Shown here in pieces: positions 56,597-64,000 of a DNA stretch of 64,000 bases. The notes under the pieces are model-generated. The model was given only the letters and a program-made list of their open reading frames with translations, was not told where the DNA came from and ran no database searches. The position numbers were made by a program, and so were the translations under genes. Location: NCBI GenBank assembly GCA_964393535.1, contig CAYMUC010000001.1, positions 35,624 to 99,623 on the forward strand, in the 5' to 3' direction. The stretch is from CAYMUC01 sp964393535. Its GTDB lineage: Bacteria > Actinomycetota > Acidimicrobiia > Acidimicrobiales > Ilumatobacteraceae. Within the stretch, counting starts at the first letter, position 1. Every line of letters begins with the position of its first letter.

Positions 56597-57427
56597 CGTG
56601 ACCGCCTCGGCCAACTCGCAGGGGCCGACACCACAGCAACCGCCGACGAACCGCACCCCGGCGTCGATCCAGCGCTGCAGTTCCGCCGCATCAGGGAGGC
56701 GATTCGGCTCGGCGATGAGCGGCACAGGAAGGCTGCGCAGCGAGTCCAATGCGACGCCGACACGTTCGACCGTGGTGCAGTTCACCCCGATGGCAGTGAG
56801 CCACCGCCGCCCGGCGAGGAGCGACGCCACCTCGGCGAGCGGGTCGCCGCCAGCCGTAAGGCCGTCATCGCTCGCGGTGAACGTGACCCACACCTCCACC
56901 CCCGGGTATCTGTCGAGCAGTTCGTCGAGTACCTCGAGGGTGACCTTCGCTTCGCTCGACGTGGGAAGGGTCTCGCACACCAACAGATCCACGCCGGTGT
57001 CGAGCAACACCTCGGCCCGGGCGCGTTGTTCGAGTGCGACCTCGCTCCAGGAGGCCCCATAGCGGCCGTGGTATTCACTGCGGTCGGCCAGCAGGGCGCC
57101 GTACGCGCCCAGCGATGCCCCCACCCGGGCATCGCTGCGACCCGACTGCTGCACCGCCTGCCGGGCCAGGTCCACCGACGAAGCGATCACCCGCCGAGCT
57201 GCGGTGTCGTCGCCCACGTACCGGATGAGGTTGGACACCCCAGCCTGATAACTGGCGGTGAGGATCACGTTGGCACCGGCGTCGAGAAACGCCGTGTGGG
57301 CGGCCACCACCAGATGCGGTGCATCGATCAGCGCGGCGGCGGTCCACAGCTCATGGTCGGTGGAGAACCCGAGGCGCTCCAGTGCCGTGGACAGCCCGCC
57401 GTCCAGCATCTGGACGGACGGCGTCAT
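56456..57427 (-). CDS. mmuM: Homocysteine S-methyltransferase
   Basis: Zinc enzyme transferring a methyl group from S-methylmethionine or SAM to homocysteine to give methionine; about 323 residues. LDGGLSTALERLG at the N-terminus, ILTASYQAGVSNL, IGVNCTTVERV with a zinc Cys, and FVGGCCGVGPCELAEAV with the two other zinc cysteines. The family usually ends within 20 residues of GGCCG, whereas the frame here runs on for about 60 residues, 47 of them antisense to the hydrolase gene, so the C-terminus is partly uncertain. ATG 57427 overlaps the hisF stop. Confidence 0.88.
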   Translation of the reverse strand: MTPSVQMLDGGLSTALERLGFSTDHELWTAAALIDAPHLVVAAHTAFLDAGANVILTASYQAGVSNLIRYVGDDTAARRVIASSVDLARQAVQQSGRSDARVGASLGAYGALLADRSEYHGRYGASWSEVALEQRARAEVLLDTGVDLLVCETLPTSSEAKVTLEVLDELLDRYPGVEVWVTFTASDDGLTAGGDPLAEVASLLAGRRWLTAIGVNCTTVERVGVALDSLRSLPVPLIAEPNRLPDAAELQRWIDAGVRFVGGCCGVGPCELAEAVTSWRGAAGLDDEVGHPSAMGDESVGGVVDDDVAALHPRRAPLFDAGG

Positions 57428-58191
57428 GCCACCGGACGTACGGGAATGCCGGCGGCCGTCATGGCGGCCTTGGCCTCGGCGATGGTGTGCTCACGGAAGT
57501 GGAAGATGGACGCCGCCAGCACCGCATCGGCCCCACCGTCGCGCACACCTTCCACCATGTGGTCCAGGGTGCCCACACCGCCACTGGCGATGACGGGTAC
57601 CCCCACGGCATCGCTGACGGCTCGGGTGAGTTCGAGGTCGAAGCCGGCCTTGGTGCCGTCGCGGTCCATGGAGGTGAGCAGGATCTCACCGGCCCCGGCC
57701 TCGGTGGCCTGGACCGCCCATGCCACGGCGTCGATGCCGGTAGCGGTGCGCCCCCCATGCAGATACACCTCGAAGCCAGCCTGCCCGGTTCGGGCCTTGG
57801 CGTCGATGGCGCACACCACGCATTGCGAGCCGAACTCCGCTGCGATCTCGGCGATGAGTTCGGGGCGCTGCACCGCAGCCGTGTTCACACTGACCTTGTC
57901 GGCACCGGCCCGCAACATGCGCCGGGCATCGTCGAGCGAGCGGATACCGCCGCCCACGGTGAACGGGATGAACACCTGCTCGGCGGTGCGGTACACCACG
58001 TCCACCATGGTGTCGCGCCCGTCGCTCGATGCAGTGATGTCGAGGAACACCAACTCGTCGGCTCCCTCGGCGTCGTAGCGAGCCGCCAACTCCACGGGAT
58101 CACCGGCGTCGCGCAGGTCGACGAAGTTCGTGCCCTTCACGACGCGACCGGCGGTGACGTCCAGACAGGGGATCACCCGGGCGACGATCAC
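57424..58191 (-). CDS. hisF: Imidazole glycerol phosphate synthase, cyclase subunit
   Basis: TIM-barrel subunit that uses ammonia from HisH to form imidazole glycerol phosphate and AICAR; 255 residues. RVIPCLDVTAGRVVKGTNF at the N-terminus with the first catalytic Asp, GGIRSLDDARRMLRAGADKVSVN, LLTSMDRDGTKAGFDLEL with the second Asp, and VIASGGVG. It overlaps mmuM at its stop and hisA at its start (ATGA both). Catalytic residues complete. Confidence 0.96.
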   Translation of the reverse strand: MIVARVIPCLDVTAGRVVKGTNFVDLRDAGDPVELAARYDAEGADELVFLDITASSDGRDTMVDVVYRTAEQVFIPFTVGGGIRSLDDARRMLRAGADKVSVNTAAVQRPELIAEIAAEFGSQCVVCAIDAKARTGQAGFEVYLHGGRTATGIDAVAWAVQATEAGAGEILLTSMDRDGTKAGFDLELTRAVSDAVGVPVIASGGVGTLDHMVEGVRDGGADAVLAASIFHFREHTIAEAKAAMTAAGIPVRPVA

Positions 58192-58925
58192 AGCCCACCC
58201 GCCACGGCTCGTAGGGCATCGGCCACGTCGAAGCGACCCTCGTACAACGCTCGTCCGGTGATGACGCCCGCCACGCCGGGGACGCCAGCCAGCACACGCA
58301 CATCGTCCAGGGTGGCCACGCCACCACTGGCGATCACCGGCACCGACGTTGCCGCAGCAGCAGCGCGCAGACCCTCCACGTCGGGCCCCGACAGCATGCC
58401 GTCACGGCCGATGTCGGTGATGATGTACGCGCTGGCGGAACCGGTGAACCACTCGAGGGCATCGGCGAGGGTCACACCACTGTTGGCAGTCCATCCGTGC
58501 ACCGCCACCTCGCCGTTGCGGTGGTCCAACCCGACAGCGACCGCCACATGCTCAGCGGTGCGAGCCACGAGGTCGGGATCGGCCACTGCAGCAGATCCCA
58601 TGACGACGCGAGCCACACCGGAAGCCGCAAGTGCCAGGGCATCCTCGACGCTGCGTACCCCTCCCCCGGTTTGCACCTTGGCCCGGCCGGCCACCGCCGC
58701 GGTGATCGCCGCCACCACGGGACGGTTCACCGGATCCCCACTGCGTGCCGCATCGAGGTCCACCACGTGGATCCAGGTGGCCCCCGCATCGGCGAAGGCC
58801 GCCGCTACGGCCACCGGGTCGTCGCCATAGGTGGTCTCCCGGTCGTAGTCGCCTTGTGTGAGGCGCACCACCCTGCCGCCTCGCAGGTCGATCGCCGGGT
58901 ACAACTCGCAGCGAACCGTCGTCAC
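58188..58925 (-). CDS. hisA: Phosphoribosylformimino-AICAR-P isomerase
   Basis: TIM-barrel Amadori isomerase, 245 residues. LYPAIDLRGGRVVRLTQGDYDRETTYGDDP, HVVDLDAARSGDP, QTGGGVRSVEDALALAASGVARVVMGSAA, and YIITDIGRDGMLSG with the catalytic Asp. In actinobacteria this enzyme is often bifunctional (PriA) and also isomerises PRA in tryptophan synthesis; no trpF is in the window, and the RSGDP motif agrees, so PriA activity is plausible. GTG 58925 overlaps the hisH stop (GTGA). Confidence 0.94.
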   Translation of the reverse strand: MTTVRCELYPAIDLRGGRVVRLTQGDYDRETTYGDDPVAVAAAFADAGATWIHVVDLDAARSGDPVNRPVVAAITAAVAGRAKVQTGGGVRSVEDALALAASGVARVVMGSAAVADPDLVARTAEHVAVAVGLDHRNGEVAVHGWTANSGVTLADALEWFTGSASAYIITDIGRDGMLSGPDVEGLRAAAAATSVPVIASGGVATLDDVRVLAGVPGVAGVITGRALYEGRFDVADALRAVAGGL

Positions 58926-59569
58926 GGTGCCACCTGCGCCTGGGCGCACACCTGCACGAAGGCGCCCAGGAGTGCCAAGCCAGTGGTGCTGGACTTCTCG
59001 GGGTGGAACTGGGTGGCGAACACGTTGGCGTTGCGGAACGCCGCATTCAGGGTGGTGCCGTAGTCGCAGGTGGCCGCCACCATCGACGGGTCGTCAGGCA
59101 CCCCGTGGAACGAGTGGACGAAGTACATCCACGGAGACTCACCCAAGGGCGCCAGCAACGGGTCGTGAGGATGCAGCACCTTCAGGCGGTTCCACTGCAT
59201 CTGAGGCCGCTTCACTCCGGCAGGGATACGACGCACCACCCCGGGCACCACGCCCAAGCCCCGCGCCGAGGCATCCTCGTCGCTGGCGTCGAACAACATC
59301 TGCATACCCACACAGATGCCCAGGAACGGCCGACCCGATGCCACGGCGTCGCGCACCGGACCACCGAGACCCACATCGTGGAGAGCGGCGATGCAGGCAC
59401 CGAAGGCGCCCACCCCTGGGAGCACTACCCCGTCGGCACGGGCGATCACTGCCGGGTCGGTGGTGAGGCGAGCGTCGGCACCCATGCGTTGGAGTGCCTT
59501 GTGGGCCGAGTGCAGATTGCCGATGCCGTAGTCGAGGACGGCCACCAGTGGCCGGGACGACTCGGTCAC
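58922..59569 (-). CDS. hisH: Imidazole glycerol phosphate synthase, glutaminase subunit
   Basis: Class I glutamine amidotransferase supplying ammonia to HisF; 215 residues. VAVLDYGIGNLHSAHKAL, GVVLPGVGAFGACI, FLGICVGMQMLFDASDED with nucleophilic Cys, and FATQFHPEKSSTTG with catalytic His and Glu. Complete triad. The oxyanion turn reads PGVGAFG. Overlaps hisB by four bases (ATGA) and hisA by four. Confidence 0.96.
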   Translation of the reverse strand: MTESSRPLVAVLDYGIGNLHSAHKALQRMGADARLTTDPAVIARADGVVLPGVGAFGACIAALHDVGLGGPVRDAVASGRPFLGICVGMQMLFDASDEDASARGLGVVPGVVRRIPAGVKRPQMQWNRLKVLHPHDPLLAPLGESPWMYFVHSFHGVPDDPSMVAATCDYGTTLNAAFRNANVFATQFHPEKSSTTGLALLGAFVQVCAQAQVAP

Positions 59570-60156
59570 AGCACACCCTTGGTGGAGGGCACGCCACCGC
59601 CGTCGATGCGCACAGCATCACGCAGCGTGCGGGCCAGGCCCTTGAACGTGGCCTCCACGATGTGGTGCACGTTGCGCCCGCGCACTAGTTCCACATGCAA
59701 GGTGATGGCGGCCGCCGTGGCGAACGACGACACAGCGTGCTCGGCCAACTGCGGATCGAACGCCGGATCACCCAACGGCAGACATTCGGGCAGGGGCACC
59801 TCCCACACCACGAAGGGCCGACCGGAGAGATCGAGTGCCACATCGACCAACGCTTCGTCGAGCGGGTAGCGGCCACTGGCGAACCGACGCACACCGGCCT
59901 TGTCTCCGAGGGCTTCACGGAACGCCTCACCCAGGGTGATGGCGACATCCTCCACCGTGTGATGGGTGTCGATGTGCAGGTCACCGGTGGCGGCGATGCG
60001 CAGGTCGAAACCACCATGACGACCCAACTGGTCCAGCATGTGGTCGTAGAAGGGAATGCCCGTCGAGATGTCGGTGCGACCCGAACCGTCGAGATCGATA
60101 TCGAGTTCGATGTTGGTCTCGGCCGTGGAACGTGAGCGATGAGCGCGCCGGGTCAT
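59566..60156 (-). CDS. hisB: Imidazoleglycerol-phosphate dehydratase
   Basis: Manganese-dependent dehydratase, 196 residues, the monofunctional form without a phosphatase domain. TNIELDIDLDGSGRTDISTGIPFYDHML, GDLHIDTHHTVEDVAITLG and a second HHIVEATFKGLARTL give the two metal-binding HHxxE motifs; SGRYPLDEALVDVALDLSGRP is typical. ATG 60156 is chosen from its ATGA overlap with hisC; longer in-frame sequence is inside hisC. A separate histidinol-phosphatase is required. Confidence 0.95.
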   Translation of the reverse strand: MTRRAHRSRSTAETNIELDIDLDGSGRTDISTGIPFYDHMLDQLGRHGGFDLRIAATGDLHIDTHHTVEDVAITLGEAFREALGDKAGVRRFASGRYPLDEALVDVALDLSGRPFVVWEVPLPECLPLGDPAFDPQLAEHAVSSFATAAAITLHVELVRGRNVHHIVEATFKGLARTLRDAVRIDGGGVPSTKGVL

Positions 60157-61217
60157 GATCCGCACACCTCCGTGAGCGCAGTGAGAAACGCATCGTTCTC
60201 GGCGGGGGTGCCGATGGTGATGCGCAAACAGTCGTCGAGACGAGGCCAACTGGAACAGTCCCGCACCAACACGCTGCGGTCGACGAGGCCCTGCCACACC
60301 TCGCGACCACGGCGGTCTCGAGGACGGAACAGCACGAAGTTGGCCTGGCTGGGGAACACGTCGAGCGGCAGTGCATCGAGTGCTGCCATCACTCGTTCTC
60401 GTTCGGCGACGACCTGCGCCACGCGTTCGTTCATGGCGTCCACGTAGCCCAACGCCAGACGACCAGCGGCCTGCTTCACCGCGTCGAGGTGATAGGGCAG
60501 CGTGACCTTGTCCAGCTCGGCCACCAACCACGCCGGCCCGATGAGATAGCCGAGCCGCGCGGCAGCCATGCTCCAGGTCTTGGAGAACGTCCGTACCACC
60601 ACGAGTGGCTGGTCCTCGTCGATCAGTTCCTGAGCACTCCAGTCGGCGAACTGGCCATAGGCCTCGTCGACCACCAGCAATCCGGAGACCTGCGACAGTG
60701 TGGACCGGACCAACTCGGGGGGCTCGATACCGCCGGTGGGGTTGTTGGGCGAGCACAGGAACGTGACGGCCGGCGTGAACTGCGTCAGCACACGGGTCAC
60801 CTCGGCCGGATCGAGGGTGAAGTCGGCCGCTCGCTCACCCTCCACGGTGGTCGCACCGGTGATGCGGGCGATGTGCCCGTGGAGTTGGTACGTGGGTTCG
60901 AACGTGGCCACCGTGCGACCGGGACCGGCGAAGGTGAGCAGCAGGGTCTGCAATACCTCGTTGGACCCGTTGGCAGCGAAGATCTGCTCGGGGGCCACCC
61001 CATGATGCGCTGCCAACGCCTGGCGCAAGGCCCGGGCCTGGCGGTCGGGATACCGGTGCCAGCCCAGGTGCCGGATCTCCTCGGCCAAGGCATCGGACCA
61101 CTCTGGTGGCGGCGGCAGCGGAGACTCGTTGGTGTTCAACCGCACGCGCACGTCGACCTGCGCCGAGTGGTAGCCCTCGAGAGCTCGCAGGTCGTCGCGC
61201 ACCGCCGGTCGTGTCAC
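60153..61217 (-). CDS. hisC: Histidinol-phosphate aminotransferase
   Basis: PLP-dependent aminotransferase, 354 residues. LNTNESPLPPPPEW, FAANGSNEVLQTLLLTFAGPG, FLCSPNNPTGG, VVDEAYGQF, and the Schiff-base lysine in TFSKTWSMAAARLGYLIG. C-terminal LRITIGTPAENDAFL. GTG 61217 is chosen since TAGCCT lies eight bases upstream and family length fits. It heads the operon hisC-hisB-hisH-hisA-hisF-mmuM with four-base overlaps throughout; hisD and hisG are not seen. Confidence 0.94.
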   Translation of the reverse strand: MTRPAVRDDLRALEGYHSAQVDVRVRLNTNESPLPPPPEWSDALAEEIRHLGWHRYPDRQARALRQALAAHHGVAPEQIFAANGSNEVLQTLLLTFAGPGRTVATFEPTYQLHGHIARITGATTVEGERAADFTLDPAEVTRVLTQFTPAVTFLCSPNNPTGGIEPPELVRSTLSQVSGLLVVDEAYGQFADWSAQELIDEDQPLVVVRTFSKTWSMAAARLGYLIGPAWLVAELDKVTLPYHLDAVKQAAGRLALGYVDAMNERVAQVVAERERVMAALDALPLDVFPSQANFVLFRPRDRRGREVWQGLVDRSVLVRDCSSWPRLDDCLRITIGTPAENDAFLTALTEVCGS

Positions 61218-61225
61218 GACCGAGC

Positions 61226-61231
61226 AGGCTA
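61226..61231 (-). promoter_or_regulatory. -10 element of the hisC operon
   Basis: TAGCCT on the minus strand, eight bases before GTG 61217. It gives the his operon a leaderless or near-leaderless start and leaves no room for an attenuator leader. Confidence 0.55.
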
Positions 61232-61279
61232 ACGCCTGCCGATGGTCGCCCACCGTGAGTGATGGTCCACACTGGAGCC

Positions 61280-61489
61280 ATGGCCGACTCGTCTACCGCC
61301 GCCGAACTGGCCGCCGCCGCCGAGGTGGTGGAGCGCTATCGACAGCGAGTGGCCGACCTGGCCACCCCACACCTGGGCACCGAACGGGAAGATCTGCTGT
61401 CGGCGATCTTCGAGGCCGAACGGTCGCTGCGCACGGCACAACGCCTGCTGACACGAGCGGCCAAGGTGGCCACCAAAGCCGCCGGTTAG
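61280..61489 (+). CDS. Small helical protein of unknown function
   Basis: A 69-residue, Ala- and Glu-rich protein predicted to be mostly helical, with an amphipathic segment (EAERSLRTAQRLLTRAAKVA). No family recognised. ATG 61280 is chosen with CACACT six bases upstream, which matches the leaderless pattern except for its first base; a GTG or ATG further upstream is less likely. Its TAG stop forms the first three bases of the -10 of the next gene, mshD. Confidence 0.6.
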   Translation: MADSSTAAELAAAAEVVERYRQRVADLATPHLGTEREDLLSAIFEAERSLRTAQRLLTRAAKVATKAAG

Positions 61490-61492
61490 CCT
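61487..61492 (+). promoter_or_regulatory. -10 element of mshD overlapping a stop codon
   Basis: TAGCCT begins with the TAG stop of the small upstream gene and ends six bases before GTG 61499. It resembles the ppdK promoter arrangement. Confidence 0.6.
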
Positions 61493-61498
61493 GACCGG

Positions 61499-62443
61499 GT
61501 GCGACGCCTGGAGATCCGACGAGAGATGTCCGAGGCCGACGTCGCCCAAGTGCAGGTTCTGCTGGACGCCGTCGCCCGCGCGGATGGCCATCGGCCGCTC
61601 TCGGACCATCTGTGGTTGGACCTGGTGCAGGGTGGCCGTGAGGGCTTCGCCGGCCTTGTGGCGCTCGAGCCCGGCCACGATCATCCCGTCGGTTACGCAC
61701 AACTCACCCGGGGCCACGGATCATGGGCGCTCGAGGTGGTCATTCATCCCCACCATCGCTACGACGCTGCGGCCATCGGCCCCGAACTGCTCGACGCCGT
61801 GGCCGAGGTGGTCGGCGCCGAAGGCGGCGGACATGTGCACTGGTGGGTGTTCGAACCCACGGCGGTGCACGACGACTTGGCGCGGCGCATCGGCCTCCAT
61901 CCGGGTCGCCGCCTGCACCAGATGCGTCGTCCACTGCCCGTAGAGGCCGAACTGGACCCGCCACCGCGGCTCGCGACCCGCCCCTTCCAGGTGGGCGTCG
62001 ACGAGGCGGCCTGGCTGGAGGTGAACAACCGAGCGTTCCACTGGCATCCCGAACAGGGGGGCTGGGACCTCGACACGCTGAAGGCTCGCCAGGCCGAGCC
62101 GTGGTTCGAGCCCGAGGGCTTCCTCATGCTGGACGACACCTCCGAGAACGGCACCTCGCATCTGGCGGGCTTCTGCTGGACCAAACGACATCTGGACCAC
62201 GACCCAGTACTCGGTGAGATCTACGTGATCGCCGTGGACCCCTCAGCACACGGCAGAGGTCTGGGACGTGCGCTGACCCTGGCGGGTCTGGCACATCTCG
62301 CCGAAGTGGGCGTCCCCATGGGCATGTTGTACGTCGATGCCGACAACACAGCAGAGGTGGCCCTGTACCGCTCGCTGGGGTTCGAGGTGTTCCGCACCGA
62401 CCGCGCCTACGTGGGCGACCTTCCGGCGCGGGAGTTGCCATGA
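61499..62443 (+). CDS. mshD: Mycothiol synthase
   Basis: Acetyl-CoA:Cys-GlcN-Ins acetyltransferase, last step of mycothiol synthesis; 314 residues with two GNAT domains. The C-terminal domain carries the active region: EVNNRAFHWHPEQGGWDLDTL, GFCWTKRHL, GEIYVIAVDPSAHGRGLGRALTLAGLAHLAE with the acetyl-CoA loop GRGLGRAL, and MLYVDADNTAEVALYRSLGFE. These segments are characteristic of MshD. GTG 61499 is fixed by the TAGCCT -10; the stop overlaps rlmN (ATGA). Mycothiol is restricted to actinobacteria, supporting the lineage. Confidence 0.92.
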   Translation: MRRLEIRREMSEADVAQVQVLLDAVARADGHRPLSDHLWLDLVQGGREGFAGLVALEPGHDHPVGYAQLTRGHGSWALEVVIHPHHRYDAAAIGPELLDAVAEVVGAEGGGHVHWWVFEPTAVHDDLARRIGLHPGRRLHQMRRPLPVEAELDPPPRLATRPFQVGVDEAAWLEVNNRAFHWHPEQGGWDLDTLKARQAEPWFEPEGFLMLDDTSENGTSHLAGFCWTKRHLDHDPVLGEIYVIAVDPSAHGRGLGRALTLAGLAHLAEVGVPMGMLYVDADNTAEVALYRSLGFEVFRTDRAYVGDLPARELP

Positions 62444-63525
62444 CGACTCGGTACGAGGTGGACCGCGACGGCCTGCGCCACGTGCTCGAGGGCCTGCAGC
62501 CCGGTGTGCCGCGCTACCGGGTCGAGCAGGTATGGACCGGCTGGTACCAGCAACTCCTCGACTCGGCCGAGATCACCTCGGTCCCAGCCCGACTGCGAGC
62601 CGAGTTGGACGAAGCGCTCCCCCCGGCACTGACACCAGTGACGGCCCGGCGCAGCGATGCCGACGCCACCGTGAAGCACGTGTGGCAACTGGTCGACGGT
62701 CCCCTCATCGAGAGCGTGCTGATGCTGTACCCCGACCGGGCGACGGTGTGCGTGAGCTCCCAGGCGGGCTGCGCCATGGCGTGTGGCTTCTGCGCTACCG
62801 GTCAGGCGGGCTTCACCCGCCATCTCAGCACCGGCGAGATCGTGGAGCAGGTGGTACGGGCGGCACGCGAGGCGCAGCAACTCGGACGGCGACTCAGCAA
62901 CGTGGTGTTCATGGGTATGGGCGAGCCCCTCGCCAACGAGTCCGCCGTCCGGTCGGCGGTCGAGCGTCTCCACGAGGCCGTCGGTCTGTCGGCCCGGCAC
63001 CTCACGGTGTCCACGGTGGGCATCGTGCCCGGCATCGCCAAGGTGGCGGCCTGGGACCTTCCGGTGAACCTGGCGGTCAGCCTTCACGCTGCCAACGACA
63101 CCTTGCGTGATCAGTTGGTGCCCATCAATCGTCGCTACCCGTTGGCCACGCTGATGGAGGCCTGCGGCACCTACCTCGAGGTGAAAGGCCGGCGGTTGAG
63201 TTTCGAGTGGGCCATGATCGACGGGGTCAACGACCGGCCGAGCGATGCCGCCGAATTGGCCGACCTGTGCCGAGCTCTGCCGCTGCCGGCGCATGTGAAC
63301 CTCATTCCACTGAACCCGACCCCGGGTTGGCCCACCGTGGGGTCTCCCCCTGAGCGGGTGGTGGCATTCCGTGACGCCCTGGCGCGCCGCCGGGTGAACG
63401 CGACGATTCGCCGCAACCGAGGCACCGAGATCGACGCTGCCTGTGGTCAGTTGGCAGCCGGGGTCAAGGGTTCGACGTCGGTGGCATTGACGACGACGCG
63501 TCGGTCGTCGGTCCCGGCCGGGTGA
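62440..63525 (+). CDS. rlmN: RlmN, dual-specificity 23S rRNA/tRNA m2A methyltransferase
   Basis: Radical-SAM enzyme methylating C2 of A2503 in 23S rRNA and A37 of some tRNAs; 361 residues. N-terminal RNA-binding region, radical SAM motif with Cys111, Cys115 and Cys118 (GCAMACGFCATG), FMGMGEPLANE, STVGIVPGI, NLAVSLHAAND, and the catalytic C-terminal Cys near 335 in IDAACGQL. Complete. The ATG overlaps the mshD stop. The 3' end overlaps the convergent SPFH gene by 62 bases. Confidence 0.94.
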   Translation: MTTRYEVDRDGLRHVLEGLQPGVPRYRVEQVWTGWYQQLLDSAEITSVPARLRAELDEALPPALTPVTARRSDADATVKHVWQLVDGPLIESVLMLYPDRATVCVSSQAGCAMACGFCATGQAGFTRHLSTGEIVEQVVRAAREAQQLGRRLSNVVFMGMGEPLANESAVRSAVERLHEAVGLSARHLTVSTVGIVPGIAKVAAWDLPVNLAVSLHAANDTLRDQLVPINRRYPLATLMEACGTYLEVKGRRLSFEWAMIDGVNDRPSDAAELADLCRALPLPAHVNLIPLNPTPGWPTVGSPPERVVAFRDALARRRVNATIRRNRGTEIDAACGQLAAGVKGSTSVALTTTRRSSVPAG

Positions 63526-64000
63526 ACAACTCGGCGATACCGGCCAGTGATCCCATGGTGGCCGTGGTGTCTGCGGGCAGGAAGATCTTGGTGGCATTGC
63601 CGTCGGCCACCTTGGCCAGTGCTTCCAGGTACTTGATGGCGATGAGATCGGGCGTCGGGTCACCGTCGTGGATGGCCTGGTACACGGTGCGAATGGCCTC
63701 GGCTTCACCCACAGCGATGGTCAACTGCCGGAAACGTTCCGCATCGGCCAGTTCGCGTACGGCGGTCGCCTGACCCTCGGCTTCGAGAATCTGCTGCTGG
63801 CGCACGGCCTCGGCAGCGAGGATGACCGCTTGACGCTCGCCCTCGGCCCTGGTGATCGCCGCCTGCCGCTCACCCTCGGCCTGGGTGACGGTGGCACGTC
63901 GGGTTCGCTCGGCCTTCATCTGCTCGTGCATGGCCATCATGACGTCTGCCGGCGGGTCGATGCGCTGGATCTCCACCAGCTTCACCCGCACACCCCAAGT
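63464..64000 (-). CDS. SPFH/Band-7 (stomatin-like) protein, C-terminal part
   Basis: Truncated at the window end; about 178 C-terminal residues are present. It begins within WGVRVKLVEIQRIDPPADV, the conserved end of the SPFH domain, followed by the typical charged helical region AMHEQMKAERTRRATVTQAEGERQAAITRAEGERQ, then a long coiled coil and a C-terminal ALAKVADGNATKIFLPAD. Such stomatin/QmcA-like proteins oligomerise at the membrane; often a NfeD-like partner gene is adjacent, which would lie outside the window. The overlap with rlmN is 62 bases. Confidence 0.85.
   Translation of the reverse strand, partial: TWGVRVKLVEIQRIDPPADVMMAMHEQMKAERTRRATVTQAEGERQAAITRAEGERQAVILAAEAVRQQQILEAEGQATAVRELADAERFRQLTIAVGEAEAIRTVYQAIHDGDPTPDLIAIKYLEALAKVADGNATKIFLPADTTATMGSLAGIAELFTRPGPTTDASSSMPPTSNP

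Noticed and set aside
60157..60756. N-terminal extension of hisB
   Set aside because: Lies inside hisC in another frame; hisB begins at the ATGA overlap.
62407..63708. 433-codon minus-strand ORF opposite rlmN
   Set aside because: The opposite strand encodes complete RlmN with all motifs; the minus frame has no recognisable domain.

Overview
The window is a high-GC, gene-dense chromosomal segment from an actinobacterium. Lineage markers that can be read directly are a WhiB regulator, a mycothiol synthase (MshD), a PimB-type phosphatidylinositol mannosyltransferase, a polyprenol-phosphate mannosyltransferase, an MtrAB-like two-component system, an LLM-class (probably F420-dependent) oxidoreductase and an HNH protein of actinobacterial type. 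The gene mix (DUF3501/rubrerythrin module, Tat-exported ferritin-like pair, orphan GroES-like protein) fits Acidimicrobiia best, but that placement is inference. A run of 10 N inside murE shows that this is a draft scaffold.

Layout. 1-9160 (minus strand): a tightly overlapping division and cell-wall operon, mraZ-rsmH-ftsL-ftsI-murE-mraY-murD-ftsW-murG, with no murF between murE and mraY. 9270-15330 (minus): lipoate ligase-like protein, HNH protein, acyl-CoA dehydrogenase, ROK kinase, DUF3040 protein, DNA polymerase IV and mannosyltransferase. 15400-19290 (plus): small membrane protein, inositol-monophosphatase-like enzyme, response regulator, histidine kinase and GerMN lipoprotein. 19290-23510: phosphofructokinase, glycerol kinase, ACT protein and pyrophosphatase. 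23470-31250 (minus): a long chain running whiB-trpD-thrB-NYN protein-Cys-rich protein-queG-pimB-membrane protein-SRPBCC-ROK kinase. 31340-34290 (minus): a peroxide/iron module with a Fur/PerR regulator, rubrerythrin, Fe-S oxidoreductase and DUF3501 protein. 34410-37860 (plus): FGGY kinase, two Tat-exported ferritin-like proteins and RNase P RNA. 37860-42010 (minus): histidine phosphatase, membrane hydrolase-like protein, zinc-ribbon protein and a class A penicillin-binding protein. 42070-45430: two oxidoreductases facing a two-gene sporadic carbohydrate cluster (LIC12192-type protein plus 2OG-Fe(II) oxygenase), then tRNA-Val. 45500-48380: sigma factor, second inositol-monophosphatase-like enzyme, two uncharacterised proteins, tRNA-Met and tRNA-Asn. 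48420-55950 (minus): dnaG, ppdK, ygfZ, trpE, hisI and a GroES-like gene. 55970-61220: an alpha/beta hydrolase facing the hisC-hisB-hisH-hisA-hisF-mmuM operon. 61280-64000: small protein, mshD, rlmN and a truncated SPFH/Band-7 gene.

Gene organisation is very compact. Most co-directional neighbours share a 4-base ATGA or GTGA stop/start overlap, and all seven convergent protein-gene pairs overlap at their 3' ends. At least fifteen gene starts lie 6-8 bases downstream of a TAnnnT -10 element, which implies widespread leaderless transcription. In several cases this spacing decides the start codon. Two divergent gene pairs have -10 elements that overlap each other. No CRISPR array, insertion sequence, prophage or secondary-metabolite cluster was seen. 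The most unusual content is the sporadic carbohydrate cluster pair, the leaderless and overlapping promoter architecture, the Tat ferritin-like pair and the apparent absence of murF from the cell-wall operon.
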